Positions 18,414 to 27,926 of a stretch of 64,000 nt of DNA are shown here, one piece after another; within the stretch, counting starts at the first letter, position 1, and every line of letters starts with the position of its first letter. Made by a program: the position numbers and the translations under genes. The stretch covers positions 2,480,001-2,544,000 of the forward strand of contig NZ_CP172346.1 of NCBI RefSeq assembly GCF_044336245.1. Direction: 5' to 3'. Below the pieces are notes generated by a model. That model was not told the DNA's origin, searched no databases, and saw only the letters and a program-made list of their open reading frames with translations. The DNA is from Schlesneria sphaerica. GTDB taxonomy: Bacteria > Planctomycetota > Planctomycetia > Planctomycetales > Planctomycetaceae.

Positions 18414-18882
18414 GAGCTGCGGCCTCGATTGCCCCTGGCACGGTCCATCCATTACGTGGGCTGAACGGCACAAACGATTGTTTGAATTAGCACTTACGGA
18501 TGACGGCCTGCTCAAATCCAATCCGGTCGATCGATCGACTTGATATTCGGCAGCAACAACAGAATTGTCGGAATCGTTCGTAAATTTTTGACATCAGTAA
18601 GGATAATACGTTTTGCACGTCATCCTGGGTGGAAAGGGGCCGGATCCAGCCTTCCGAAACAATCTGAACCCTACGAGAATCCTCTGCGTCGCGTTATCCT
18701 GACTGACCGCAGTGACTTTCATTCAGCGCAGGATTCGCCCGCCTCGGGGGAGGGTCACGGAACGAGGAACGGTCCTCGCTTCTCGACGGGTCTCTTCCTG
18801 GCATCGTAACGCAGGGTGATTAAACCGCATTCCCCCAAGCCCTCGGGCCGCTTTTCCGCTTTGTTCCACGGATCGGTTTTTG
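18414..18882. other. Gene-free interval before mutL
   Basis: About 470 bp with no open frame that has a ribosome binding site or family resemblance, and no strong hairpin noticed. It should contain the mutL promoter. Confidence 0.5.
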
Positions 18883-20919
18883 ATGTCTCGGATTCAGCAA
18901 CTCTCGACGAGCGTAATCAATAAGATCGCCGCCGGAGAAGTCATTGAACGACCGGCCAGCGTGGTCAAAGAACTGCTGGAGAACAGCGTTGATGCGCTCT
19001 CCACCCGGATCGAAGTCGATATCGTGGCCGGCGGCAGTGAACTGATCCGGATTGTGGATGACGGAGAAGGAATCCACCCTGACGACCTGTTGCTGGCAGT
19101 CGCGTCACATGCGACCAGCAAAATTCGTCAGGCTGACGACCTGTTCGGCGTGCAGACCATGGGGTTCCGGGGAGAAGCCCTCGCCTCCGTCGCCGAGGTG
19201 AGTCGGCTGCGTATCCGGTCGCGCCAGGCGGACCAGACCCATGGGATGGAACTGACAGTTAATCTGGGTGATATCGTTCTTCCCAAGCCGTGCGGGTGCC
19301 CCCTGGGAACGCAAATCGAAATACGAAACCTGTTCGAGAACACACCCGTTCGACGCAAGTTTCTTAAAACGATGTCGACCGAGTTCGGTCACATCCATGA
19401 ACAGTTCACGCGTGTCGCCCTGGCCAACCCTCGCCTCCACATGGTGCTGCGTCACAACGACAAGCTCGTCGCGGAACTTCCCGCCTCGGACCGCCCGATC
19501 GATCGTCTCCGGCTCTTTTTCGGTGGAGAAATCACTGACGATCTGATTTCCGTCGAGTCGACCCAGTCTGACGTTCGGATGTGGGGCTATGTCGGTCACC
19601 CGAATCAGTCCAAGTCGTCACGCAAACACCAGTACATTTTTCTTAACGGTCGCTGGATTACTGACCGTTCCCTGCTGCATGCCCTGACCGAGGCCTACCG
19701 GGGTCTGTTGATGGTGGGACGTCAACCGGTCGCGTTTCTGTATATCGAGCTTCCCCCCGACCGGGTCGATGTCAACGTTCACCCGACGAAAGTCGAAGTT
19801 CGGTTTCAGGACAGTCAGCAGTTATTTCGACAACTCCTGTCGATGGTGCGATCCAAGTTCTTGAGCATGGATCTGCAGAGTCAGCTAAGGCTTCCTGCCA
19901 CAACGGAGTCGAACGGAGGATTACTCTCCGGATTTACACCGCCGGAACCGAGGGTTCGGACGGAGCAGCGCGAGCTGACCGAGCAGATCTCCAGTTGGCT
20001 GGCAGAAAAAATCGTCCCGGGTGACAGCAGCACGGCAGCGGCAGCAACCGGGTTTGCGTCGACCACGTATGCTTCACCGGGGGCACCTGCGCTGGCCGAG
20101 CCCTGGATGATTGGCCGCACATCCGAAGGATCTCGCACGGGAAATCTTTTCGACTCCGCTGAGACCGTCGCCGTCGCCCATGCAGTGGACCCGCAGCACA
20201 CGTTGCCGCTTGCGGGATCGGACGAAACAGAACCCGAGTTTCGGTCGATCTCTGAGGAGGTACCTGCCGCGATGGGACAAAGTGCGGCGATCGAGGCGGT
20301 GAGGGAGACGATCAAGTCCCTTCCTTACGCTTCGGCTCATCGTGCGATGCAGGTACACGACTGTTATCTCATCGTGGAAACTCCCGAAGGAGTCACGGTG
20401 ATCGATCAGCATGCTCTGCACGAACGAATCATGTACGAACACCTGCGGACACGAGTTCTCGCCGGTGCCGTCGAATCTCAGCGACTGCTCGTCCCACAGC
20501 CGGTCGAAGTGACGCCGCGTGAGGCGGCACTTCTGCTGGAACAGAATGAGTCACTGCAACGGGCGGGACTGGGACTGGAAGATTTCGGAAATGGGACCTT
20601 GATCGTCACCAGTTATCCCGCAATGCTGAGAAAGCTCGACTTGCAGGAATTGATTCGTGAGATGATCGCGAAGCTGGAGGACGGAGGATCAGCCGGGGTG
20701 CAATCCTCGGCGCGACGCGATATTCTCGACGAACTGTTGCACATGATGTCCTGTAAAGCAGCCGTGAAGGCGGGACAGCGACTGTCACAGGAAGAGATTG
20801 ATAGTTTGTTGATGCAGCGACATCTGGTTGACGACGCACACCATTGCCCCCATGGGCGACCGACGGCGCTGTCGCTCAGCCGCATGGAACTGGATCGCCA
20901 GTTTGGACGACTTGGATAG
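18883..20919 (+). CDS. mutL: DNA mismatch repair protein MutL (endonuclease type)
   Basis: MutL links mismatch recognition by MutS to strand incision. The N-terminal GHKL ATPase motifs are ELLENSVDA, DDGEGI and GFRGEAL. A variable linker rich in Ala, Thr and Ser spans about residues 345-475. The C-terminal domain carries DQHALHERIMYE, matching the DQHA(x)2E(x)4E endonuclease motif, plus SCKAAVKAG and CPHGRPT. This version nicks DNA itself, as expected where MutH is absent. ATG 18883 is chosen over an in-frame TTG three bases earlier. The length is 678 residues and mutS is not in the window. Confidence 0.97.
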   Translation: MSRIQQLSTSVINKIAAGEVIERPASVVKELLENSVDALSTRIEVDIVAGGSELIRIVDDGEGIHPDDLLLAVASHATSKIRQADDLFGVQTMGFRGEALASVAEVSRLRIRSRQADQTHGMELTVNLGDIVLPKPCGCPLGTQIEIRNLFENTPVRRKFLKTMSTEFGHIHEQFTRVALANPRLHMVLRHNDKLVAELPASDRPIDRLRLFFGGEITDDLISVESTQSDVRMWGYVGHPNQSKSSRKHQYIFLNGRWITDRSLLHALTEAYRGLLMVGRQPVAFLYIELPPDRVDVNVHPTKVEVRFQDSQQLFRQLLSMVRSKFLSMDLQSQLRLPATTESNGGLLSGFTPPEPRVRTEQRELTEQISSWLAEKIVPGDSSTAAAATGFASTTYASPGAPALAEPWMIGRTSEGSRTGNLFDSAETVAVAHAVDPQHTLPLAGSDETEPEFRSISEEVPAAMGQSAAIEAVRETIKSLPYASAHRAMQVHDCYLIVETPEGVTVIDQHALHERIMYEHLRTRVLAGAVESQRLLVPQPVEVTPREAALLLEQNESLQRAGLGLEDFGNGTLIVTSYPAMLRKLDLQELIREMIAKLEDGGSAGVQSSARRDILDELLHMMSCKAAVKAGQRLSQEEIDSLLMQRHLVDDAHHCPHGRPTALSLSRMELDRQFGRLG

Positions 20920-21024
20920 GGCGTCGCCGTTACCCAACAGTTCCCCCGTGGAAGCTGATGCGGAGACGGGCTCGCAGGGTTCACCCGCTGACGACCGCCC
21001 GAAGAAATTGGAATTGCACCTGAA

Positions 21025-22503
21025 ATGATTTGTGTGTCCATCGCCCGCACGCGACATCGAATGATGCAGGCTGAACATCAAGCCCTGTCCGAACGAGGTG
21101 CTAAGCTCGTCGAACTGCGTGTCGACTGGCTTTCGCGGCAACCCGATATTCCTCGCCTGCTGAAAGATCGACCGACACCGGTGGTCCTCACCTGCCGGCG
21201 AGCCCAGGACGGCGGAAAGTGGCGAGGGACCGAAGAAGAACGGCAGTTGCTGCTTCGAACCGCCATCATCTCGGGCGCGGACTATGTCGATCTGGAAGAC
21301 GATATTGCCAAGTCCATCCCGCGATACGGCAAGACCAAGCGAATCGTCAGCCATCACGATTTCAAGGGAACTCCCGAAAATGTGGAGGAAATCTGGGCCA
21401 ACATGGCCGAGATGAATCCCGACATCATCAAGCTGGTCACTCTCGCCAGTTCCCCCAGTGATTGTGCTCGTGTGCTGAAGCTGGTGAAGAACGCCAAGGT
21501 TCCGACGGTCGCGTTCTGTATGGGTGAGTTCGGCGTCTGGAGTCGCGTTGTTTGTGCAAAGCTGGGCGCCCCCTTCTCGTACGCGGCATTCAGCCCCGAT
21601 CGTGAAATTGCCCCGGGTCAGCTCTCTTTCCAGGACATGCAGGAGACGTACTTCTACGAATCGATCAACGCGCAGACGCAGTTGTTCGGCGTGATCGGCG
21701 ACCCGATCGGGCACAGTCTGAGCCCCCTGCTGCATAACCGTATGATGCGGAAAATCGGCTTCAACGGCGTCTATGTCCCCATCCGGATTGCCCGCGACCA
21801 GCTCACTCAAGGACTGGCGGACCTGGATGCCCTCGACTTCCGCGGCCTCAGCGTCACGATTCCTCATAAAGAAGCAGTGCTGGCCAAGTTTCCCAAGTGC
21901 GAAGAATTCGTCCAGCAGATCGGTGCCGTCAACACGCTGTACCGCGGTAAGGACCAGCAATGGGTCTCGTCCAACACCGACTACACAGCCGCACTCGAGA
22001 GCGTGAAGCTCGCTCTGCGACCGGGTGAAACGCTCGAGGGAAAACGCGTCCTCATGCTCGGATCCGGCGGTGCCGCACGCGCCATCGGAATGGGGATCGT
22101 CAAGGCTGGGGGCGCACTTGTGGTTTGCAACCGGACTGCATCACGAGCAAAGGTCCTGGCCGGGGAACTCAATTGCCGTCATGTCACGTGGGAAAATCGC
22201 GGGGCCGAATACGCGGACATTCTGATCAATTGCACCCCCGTCGGGATGTTTCCCAATTTGGATGAAACACCCTTTTTTGATCACTGGATGCGTGACGGCA
22301 TGATCGTGTTCGACACGATCTACACTCCTGAAAACACCCTGCTCGTGAAACAGGCCAAGGCCCGCGGCTGCACCGTCGTCACAGGAGTGGAAATGTTCGT
22401 TCGCCAGGCTGCGGCCCAGTTCGAACTTTTTACAGGCCAGCCCGCTTCACTGGACGAACTGCGGGAAACGCTGCGACGCGGCATCTCTGCGGCGCGTGCA
22501 TAG
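21025..22503 (+). CDS. aroDE: Bifunctional 3-dehydroquinate dehydratase/shikimate dehydrogenase
   Basis: Two consecutive shikimate-pathway enzymes are fused in 492 residues. Residues 1 to about 215 form a type I dehydroquinate dehydratase, with VSHHDF holding the catalytic His and IIKLVTLA the Schiff-base Lys. Residues 220-492 form AroE: SLSPLLHN binds shikimate, VTIPHKE holds the catalytic Lys, SNTDY the paired Asp, and LGSGGAARAIG binds NADP. The product of the first domain is the substrate of the second. The same order occurs in plants and in Planctomycetes/Chlamydiae relatives. The frame is continuous, so it is not an assembly artefact of two genes. Confidence 0.95.
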   Translation: MICVSIARTRHRMMQAEHQALSERGAKLVELRVDWLSRQPDIPRLLKDRPTPVVLTCRRAQDGGKWRGTEEERQLLLRTAIISGADYVDLEDDIAKSIPRYGKTKRIVSHHDFKGTPENVEEIWANMAEMNPDIIKLVTLASSPSDCARVLKLVKNAKVPTVAFCMGEFGVWSRVVCAKLGAPFSYAAFSPDREIAPGQLSFQDMQETYFYESINAQTQLFGVIGDPIGHSLSPLLHNRMMRKIGFNGVYVPIRIARDQLTQGLADLDALDFRGLSVTIPHKEAVLAKFPKCEEFVQQIGAVNTLYRGKDQQWVSSNTDYTAALESVKLALRPGETLEGKRVLMLGSGGAARAIGMGIVKAGGALVVCNRTASRAKVLAGELNCRHVTWENRGAEYADILINCTPVGMFPNLDETPFFDHWMRDGMIVFDTIYTPENTLLVKQAKARGCTVVTGVEMFVRQAAAQFELFTGQPASLDELRETLRRGISAARA

Positions 22504-22614
22504 TTCGGTAGCATCCTCGATCGGATCATTCCGACGCTTCTCGCGCGATCGACCCGCGATCGACCAGAGTGGGGAGCGGGATGAGCAAGCCCGTTTCGGT
22601 ATGATTTCCACCGA

Positions 22615-22644
22615 TCAGACAGCGCCGCAAGGGCGCTTGTCTGA
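22615..22644. terminator. Bidirectional hairpin terminator between aroDE and the DUF1571 gene
   Basis: TCAGACAGCGCC and GGCGCTTGTCTGA pair over 12 bp with a one-base bulge and a short loop, between convergent genes. Tails are not T-rich. Confidence 0.65.
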
Positions 22645-22673
22645 CCGATAGCTGGTTTTGCTTCTGCCGCCGT

Positions 22674-23633
22674 TCAGCGGAACTGGTACTCGGGGTTCGT
22701 ACGGTCGAAATCGAAATCAGTCAGGCCGCAGTCGATATTCAATCCGGTGAAAGAGTAGCACTCGATCAACGTCGCTTCGTCCAACTGCTCTTCATCCATG
22801 ACTGCACCCGAGTTCAACCATTCGAAGTGGCGCGAATGCAGCGGTACACTCCATTCGTGATCGATGAGCGTAATTGATTTACGATAGACGGGGGACCCGA
22901 TACGCGATTGGTAGCGCGTGGTGAACATCGAGCAGGGACGCCCGTCAAATTGCCGATGTTCGTCGACTTCGCAGGAGACATAGTTTGCACTGGCGAGATC
23001 ATTCGCATGCACGCCGCGCATGATCTCGATCAGTCCCATGAGTCCCGCCATGGTGACGGGATAACGAGCGTCGCGCATGGCCAGAAGTCCGTCGGTGGGG
23101 AGCGACAGCGCGGGAATACGTGATTTCCAGCCCCCCTCGTGAACCACCATGTTGCCGCTGTTCTGCCCCTGAACGTAGATCACTTCGCGGCCAGCGAATC
23201 CACTATGCCAGGCCAGGTAAACACTGAAGGGATTGTGCCGGCATTTGATCGAGATCGTCTGTTCGTCCAGCAACACTCCGTTGACGACTTCCTGCTTTTG
23301 AAGCGTCACGGTGTAGTCCTTCAGTTGCTGCAGCCAGGCCAGACCTCGATCCAGAAGTTCAATCTTCCGGCGAAGCGTTGACGTCGCGGAGGACTCGGCC
23401 GACTCCTCCGCTAGGATCGGCGATGCAGTGCCGTCGCCACCACCATCCTGTGCCACATCCGCCGGTGCAGCGGACGACAGATCCTGCTCAATCGCAGGCA
23501 GAAGCGGCTTCCTTGCGACGATGGGATGCGACGTCAATGGGAGAGGAAGAATCGATCCGAAGACGTACAGTCCGCCCGCTCCCAGGGCCAGGCAACCAAC
23601 AAGCCGCATGGCGTATCCGCTCACATAACTCAT
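22674..23633 (-). CDS. DUF1571 domain protein with N-terminal membrane anchor
   Basis: The 319-residue protein starts at ATG 23633 behind GGGGGAG. A hydrophobic segment at residues 8-30 is a signal anchor, followed by an acidic low-complexity linker to about residue 85. The DUF1571 domain then shows LQQLKDYTVTLQKQEVV, NPFSVYLAWHSG, GREVIYVQGQNSG and a C-terminal SVPLHSRHFEW. DUF1571 belongs to the LolA/LolB-like beta-sheet folds that can hold hydrophobic ligands at the cell surface; a lipid-binding role here is inference. It is a single-gene unit convergent with aroDE. Confidence 0.75.
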   Translation of the reverse strand: MSYVSGYAMRLVGCLALGAGGLYVFGSILPLPLTSHPIVARKPLLPAIEQDLSSAAPADVAQDGGGDGTASPILAEESAESSATSTLRRKIELLDRGLAWLQQLKDYTVTLQKQEVVNGVLLDEQTISIKCRHNPFSVYLAWHSGFAGREVIYVQGQNSGNMVVHEGGWKSRIPALSLPTDGLLAMRDARYPVTMAGLMGLIEIMRGVHANDLASANYVSCEVDEHRQFDGRPCSMFTTRYQSRIGSPVYRKSITLIDHEWSVPLHSRHFEWLNSGAVMDEEQLDEATLIECYSFTGLNIDCGLTDFDFDRTNPEYQFR

Positions 23634-24558
23634 TGAATTCGCTCCCCCAAATCCCGCAACACCAGACGTTCACTCCATTCGTCACTGGTGGACAGCATCC
23701 ATTCACACAAGGTTAGCCCCATTCCTATTGTGCAGTGAAGACAAGGGATTGCCGAGCCGTATTTCGCCAATTTCAGAAAAGAAACCGACATCGACCTGAC
23801 TCATTCCGTAACGAGCGATGGTGATCCCGCTGCCGGAAAGGTGACGCCTGCCGCGTTGATGCAGAACGACAACATCGTCCCTCGACTGCAATCGTATTCT
23901 GCCGGCCTCCTGCGATTGCGACAACCGATTCCGACAACCGTCGGTATTTCCGATAAGGAAAAACAGGCGTGGACGGGTACGTACCGACAATGAGTTACAA
24001 TCGGCTGCGATGATCGGGCTGGGTTCGCTGGAAACCGGCAACCGAATGTTGAGCTGAGCCCGCAGCCCGATGACAGCACTTCGAGGACAGACGTAAGGGA
24101 GAGAACGGCCTCCCGCTGCCCGAGAGCCGCGCGCTACGCCTCTCTACAGGCACGCGTCAGAGACCCGCACCCCATTCCGGGACGCTTCGGCTGTCAGGCG
24201 CGAGACGGGCTGGCGTAGGAACGCGGGACATTGCCGTGGCCAGACATCGTCGTGAGAGGCCGTCCCCTTTCGCCAACGCCCCAGACAGAAAAGAAACGGC
24301 AAAGACCGCCGGACTTCATTTTCCTGTCTCAATATCAGCGACCGGTGAACGCTTCCGGAACGAGATTAAATCACACGCGGAAGGGGGGGTAGACGAAGTA
24401 AAAAATCGGACCAGCGTTGACGGTCAGAAGAAGTAAAGACAAAAGCTGAGACAGGTTGCTCAAGCGAACCAATCAGCAGCACCAGAAGATCAGGTGATCT
24501 CAACCGGCGACCGCGGATCGAAGATTGTAAGCCGCGTAAGAGAAGCAACTTAAAGAGA
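23634..24558. other. Long gene-free interval upstream of the DUF1571 gene and tRNA-Gln
   Basis: About 925 bp hold only short overlapping open frames on both strands, without ribosome binding sites or recognisable protein motifs. GGTACGTACC near 23974 is a short palindrome. I see no RNA gene that I can name. Confidence 0.5.
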
Positions 24559-24629
24559 TTACCCGACCAGGATTCGAACCTGGACAAACAGAACCAAAAT
24601 CTGTTGTGCTACCGTTACACTATCGGGTA
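24559..24629 (-). tRNA. tRNA-Gln (anticodon TTG)
   Basis: Read on the minus strand, TACCCGA pairs with TCGGGTA in the acceptor stem. The anticodon stem ACAGA/TCTGT encloses TTTTGGT, giving anticodon TTG, and the T arm CCAGG-TTCGAAT-CCTGG is canonical. The discriminator is A. CCA is not encoded, so it must be added by tRNA nucleotidyltransferase. Confidence 0.96.
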
Positions 24630-24887
24630 AGGAGGCGGTAATCTATCGAATCGATCGGGGGAGTGGCAAGGGGAGGTGTGTGTGGAAACTGACTTGCCTG
24701 CCGGATTGTTTCAATAATCCCCCCGGCCGACATTTCGGCTTAAACGCGCCTTGAAACCCGAGTGGCATCCTACTACGATGTGTCCCCCGTATGGCGGCTC
24801 CCTGTCCAGGGTCGAGCGTGCTTTCATCCGGGTATTCAAGCATCGTATGCTCAATTTAGATCGCCAGTGTGGCGGGAGTAATTTGCT

Positions 24888-25127
24888 GTGACTATCGACA
24901 AGAGTTTGAAGCGGAAGGGGCGTCTGGCTCGCCTTCGCAGTGTGTTGTCCCGCGACGAACGTATCACTCAAATGCAAACCGATGAACGCTGGGCGGACGG
25001 AACGAGCCCATTCGGTCTTCCAAAACTGCGCGTCGTTCGCCTGGTTGTCGGCAAGAAAAAGAAGAAGAAAGCCGCCGAAGGCGATGGAAAGAAGGACGAC
25101 AAGAAGAAGGCCGCCAAGAAGAAGTAG
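24888..25127 (+). CDS. Small basic protein, TIGR04137-like
   Basis: GTG 24888 lies 9 nt after GGGAG and opens 79 residues. The first half, with DKSLKRKGRLARLRSVL, RDERI and TSPFGLPKLRVV, fits my recollection of the TIGR04137 small basic protein of Planctomycetes and Verrucomicrobia. The last 30 residues are almost only Lys, Ala and Asp. Nucleic-acid or ribosome binding is likely from composition, but the function is not established. A strong terminator follows, so it is monocistronic. Confidence 0.8.
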   Translation: MTIDKSLKRKGRLARLRSVLSRDERITQMQTDERWADGTSPFGLPKLRVVRLVVGKKKKKKAAEGDGKKDDKKKAAKKK

Positions 25128-25184
25128 TCTTCCCGACTGCTTCTCGCGATGCCACTTCGTCTCCACGAAAATCTGAAGCAACTT

Positions 25185-25220
25185 CTCAGACGGTCAGTAA
25201 ATTTTTGCTGACCGTCTGAG
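25185..25220 (+). terminator. Intrinsic terminator after the small basic protein
   Basis: CTCAGACGGTCAG and CTGACCGTCTGAG form a perfect 13 bp stem around a 10-nt T-rich loop, followed by TTCGTTTG. It lies just upstream of the DUF167 gene. Confidence 0.85.
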
Positions 25221-25246
25221 TTCGTTTGTAGCGCGCGAGGCTTCAT

Positions 25247-25555
25247 TTGATCGAACTGGCCCCCTCTGAGCACGGCGTCATTATTCCCGTAAAAGCACAC
25301 CCGGGCGCACGCCGAAACGGAATCACGGGTGTTCACGATGGGGCACTGAAAGTGGCGGTCAGCCAGGCCCCTGAAAAAGGGAAAGCCAACGCGGCAATCA
25401 CCAAGGTCCTCGCCGACTCACTCGGAATCCGGAAAAGCCAGATTCAATTAGTCAGCGGCCCCACCTCCGCGCTGAAAAAATTTCTGGTCAGCGACATCGA
25501 CCCTCAGGAACTGAAGTCGCAGATCACCAGACTTCTCAGCAGCCTTCCCGAGTAA
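25247..25555 (+). CDS. DUF167 (YggU) family protein
   Basis: TTG 25247 follows GCGAGG at 6-nt spacing and opens 102 residues. The family signature is clear: VKAHPGARRNGI, DGALKVAVSQAPEKGKAN and a GIRKSQIQLVSG motif before SALKKFLV. YggU/DUF167 proteins form a compact alpha/beta fold of unknown function and often lie near proC or yggT. Here proC is about 24 kb away, so the context gives no hint. Confidence 0.9.
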   Translation: MIELAPSEHGVIIPVKAHPGARRNGITGVHDGALKVAVSQAPEKGKANAAITKVLADSLGIRKSQIQLVSGPTSALKKFLVSDIDPQELKSQITRLLSSLPE

Positions 25556-25886
25556 GCGACCGCCAGCGCTACGACCTCAGGGGCATTGCCTTCCTCAGCC
25601 CCGCCGGTGCCCAACCCTCACGTCAGACCCCTGATCATTCATCGAGCCAGGGAGTTCAAGTCCTGGTTCGAGCGAGGAGATTGCACCGCCCCCTCTCACC
25701 GGCGGCCTGACATCCCAGCGAGTGATCGGACACGAGCCGCACTGCCTGAGAATGAGCTCCCCTCTACACGCCCGCACCGTAACGGTCGGGATTGAATTCA
25801 TTGCCGACTTCGGGCAGCCAGCGAAAGATCGCGCGCATAAAAAAAGGGGGCTGACTGAGCAGCCCCCCTCGCGTTTCCACTGTCGG
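25556..25886. other. Interval between convergent DUF167 and transketolase genes
   Basis: No gene is seen in these 331 bp. The transketolase terminator lies at 25839-25867; the rest is unremarkable. Confidence 0.5.
25839..25867 (-). terminator. Intrinsic terminator of the transketolase gene
   Basis: On the minus strand GGGGGCTG and CAGCCCCC form an 8 bp stem with a 6-nt loop, followed by seven T residues. It lies 20 bp after the stop codon. Confidence 0.92.
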
Positions 25887-27926
25887 TTACGCCTTCGCCC
25901 CGGCGATCACGCCGCGCGCTTTTTCACAAACATTGTCCACAGTGAAACCGAAGCGGCGGAGAATTTCTCCCCCGGGTGCAGAGGCCCCAAACGAGTTGAG
26001 CCCAATCACCTCGATCTGTGGACCGACATAGGAATTCCAGCCGAGAGTGCCACCCGCTTCGATCGCCAGCAGCGGAACCCCGGTCGGCAAGACCGACTCT
26101 TTGTATTCCGCCGACTGCTGAGCAAACAGGTCCGTGCTCGGCATACTCACCACGCGAGCCTGAACCCCTTCACTCGCGAGCCGCGCCTGGCTTTCAAGGG
26201 CAAGGTGAACTTCCGATCCGGTTGCAACCAGAATCAGGTCCGGCTTTGCGGACGACGCGGTCTCGGAGAGGACGTAAGCCCCCTGCCCGACTCCGGAAGT
26301 GAGTTTCGGATACTTGCCCAGGTCGAGAATAGGGAGCCCCTGCCGAGTGAGAATCAACGCGACTGGACCATCCTTCTTTTCAACAGCAACACGCCAGGCA
26401 GCGACCGTTTCGTTCGCGTCAGCCGGTCGCAGAACAACCAGCCCGGGAATCGAACGCAGACCCACAAGCTGCTCGACGGGCTGGTGAGTCGGCCCATCTT
26501 CGCCCATGGCGATACTGTCGTGCGTGAAGACATAGATCACGCGCAGACCATTCAGGGCCGCCAGACGAATGGGTGGCCGCATGTAGTCGCTGAAGACAAG
26601 GAATGTCCCACCGTAGGGAATCATCCCCTTATGCAGGGCCATACCATTCAAAATGGCCCCCATGCCGTGCTCACGAATCCCGAAGTGCATATTCTTGCCC
26701 GCGAAGTTGCCGGGCTCGAATTCTCCGCCCCCCTTGCGATAGGTATGCGTACTGGGTGCGAGGTCCGCGGAACCACCGATCAGCTCAGGCACCGCAGCGC
26801 CGATTGCGGCAATCGTCTTACCGGACGCCACGCGGGTGGCGATCTGGCCATCAGCAGGCGAGAATGTCGGCAGCTTGGTTTCCCACGACTTGGGAAGCTC
26901 CCCTGCCAGGACTCGCTGATACTCGGCCGCCAACTCCGGGAAAGCCTTCGCGTATTCTTTGAAGCGGGCGTTCCACTCTTCCTGAGCGGCGGCACCTCGC
27001 TTGGCCGTTTCCCGGAAGTGGTTGGCCGCTTCTGCGGGAACATGGAAGGCAGGCTCAACTGGCCAGCCCAACGCCTCTTTTGTCAGACGCACTTCTTCAG
27101 CACCGAGAGGCTCACCGTGGACCCCTGCCGTCCCCTGCTTATTCGGGCTGCCGAATCCAATCTGTGTTCGGACTTGAATGAGCGACGGTTTGTCGGTCAC
27201 TTCGCGGGCCTTCTGCAAGGCCGCCGAGATGGCGTCGAGATCATTACCGTCCTCGACCTTCTGAACGTGCCAGCCAAAGGCGGCGAATCGACCCATGCGG
27301 TCTTCGGTGAAGGCGATATCCGTACTTCCTTCAATGGTGATCTCGTTGTCATCGTACAACACGATCAACTTGCCCAACTTGAGATGGCCGGCCGCTGACC
27401 CTGCTTCTGACGAAATTCCTTCCTGAAGATCGCCGTCACTGGCCAGCACGTACGTGTAGTGATCCACGATCGTATGACCAGGACGATTGAACTGAGCGGC
27501 CAGCGAGGCCTCGGCGATGGCCATCCCCACCGCATTCGCAAAACCCTGACCGAGCGGGCCGGTTGTCGCTTCCACTCCGGGAGTCAGGTGATACTCAGGA
27601 TGCCCGGGGGTCTTGCTTTCCCACTGACGGAATCGTTTCAGTTCGTCGATCGACAAATCAAACCCGTTGACATGCAGCAGGGCATAAAGAAGTGCCGACC
27701 CATGCCCTGCAGACAGGATAAACCGGTCACGATCCGGCCATTGTGGATCCGCGGGATTCTGCTTCAGCGACCGATCCCAGAGGGCGTAGGCCATTGATGC
27801 GGCCCCCAGAGGAAGGCCGGGATGCCCCGAGTTGGCTTTCTGGACCATATCTACGGCCAGAAAACGGAGTGCATTGACACAAAGAAGATCCAGGTTTTTT
27901 GTGCAAGCCGGTTTCGATTCAGTCAT
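25887..27926 (-). CDS. tkt: Transketolase
   Basis: Transketolase moves two-carbon units between sugar phosphates in the pentose phosphate pathway, using thiamine diphosphate. The N-terminal domain has SAGHGSALLYALLH and the cofactor motif GDGDLQEG-like ASDGDLQEG followed by YDDNEITI. Next come HDSIAMGEDGPTHQP, with catalytic His and Glu regions in the pyrimidine-binding domain, and a C-terminal LILVATGSEV domain. The length of 679 residues is usual. The start is ATG 27926 with AAGAG upstream. The gene is monocistronic, ending at a T-tailed hairpin; a long gene-free region lies upstream. Confidence 0.96.
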   Translation of the reverse strand: MTESKPACTKNLDLLCVNALRFLAVDMVQKANSGHPGLPLGAASMAYALWDRSLKQNPADPQWPDRDRFILSAGHGSALLYALLHVNGFDLSIDELKRFRQWESKTPGHPEYHLTPGVEATTGPLGQGFANAVGMAIAEASLAAQFNRPGHTIVDHYTYVLASDGDLQEGISSEAGSAAGHLKLGKLIVLYDDNEITIEGSTDIAFTEDRMGRFAAFGWHVQKVEDGNDLDAISAALQKAREVTDKPSLIQVRTQIGFGSPNKQGTAGVHGEPLGAEEVRLTKEALGWPVEPAFHVPAEAANHFRETAKRGAAAQEEWNARFKEYAKAFPELAAEYQRVLAGELPKSWETKLPTFSPADGQIATRVASGKTIAAIGAAVPELIGGSADLAPSTHTYRKGGGEFEPGNFAGKNMHFGIREHGMGAILNGMALHKGMIPYGGTFLVFSDYMRPPIRLAALNGLRVIYVFTHDSIAMGEDGPTHQPVEQLVGLRSIPGLVVLRPADANETVAAWRVAVEKKDGPVALILTRQGLPILDLGKYPKLTSGVGQGAYVLSETASSAKPDLILVATGSEVHLALESQARLASEGVQARVVSMPSTDLFAQQSAEYKESVLPTGVPLLAIEAGGTLGWNSYVGPQIEVIGLNSFGASAPGGEILRRFGFTVDNVCEKARGVIAGAKA

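Noticed and set aside
16650..18521. A 623-codon open frame on the minus strand
   Set aside because: It is antisense to the von Willebrand factor A gene, has no family motifs and reflects codon bias of the plus-strand gene.
20785..21960. A 391-codon open frame on the minus strand
   Set aside because: It overlaps mutL and aroDE in antisense and lacks any motif.
25722..27398. A 558-codon open frame on the plus strand
   Set aside because: It is antisense to transketolase and shows no recognisable domain.
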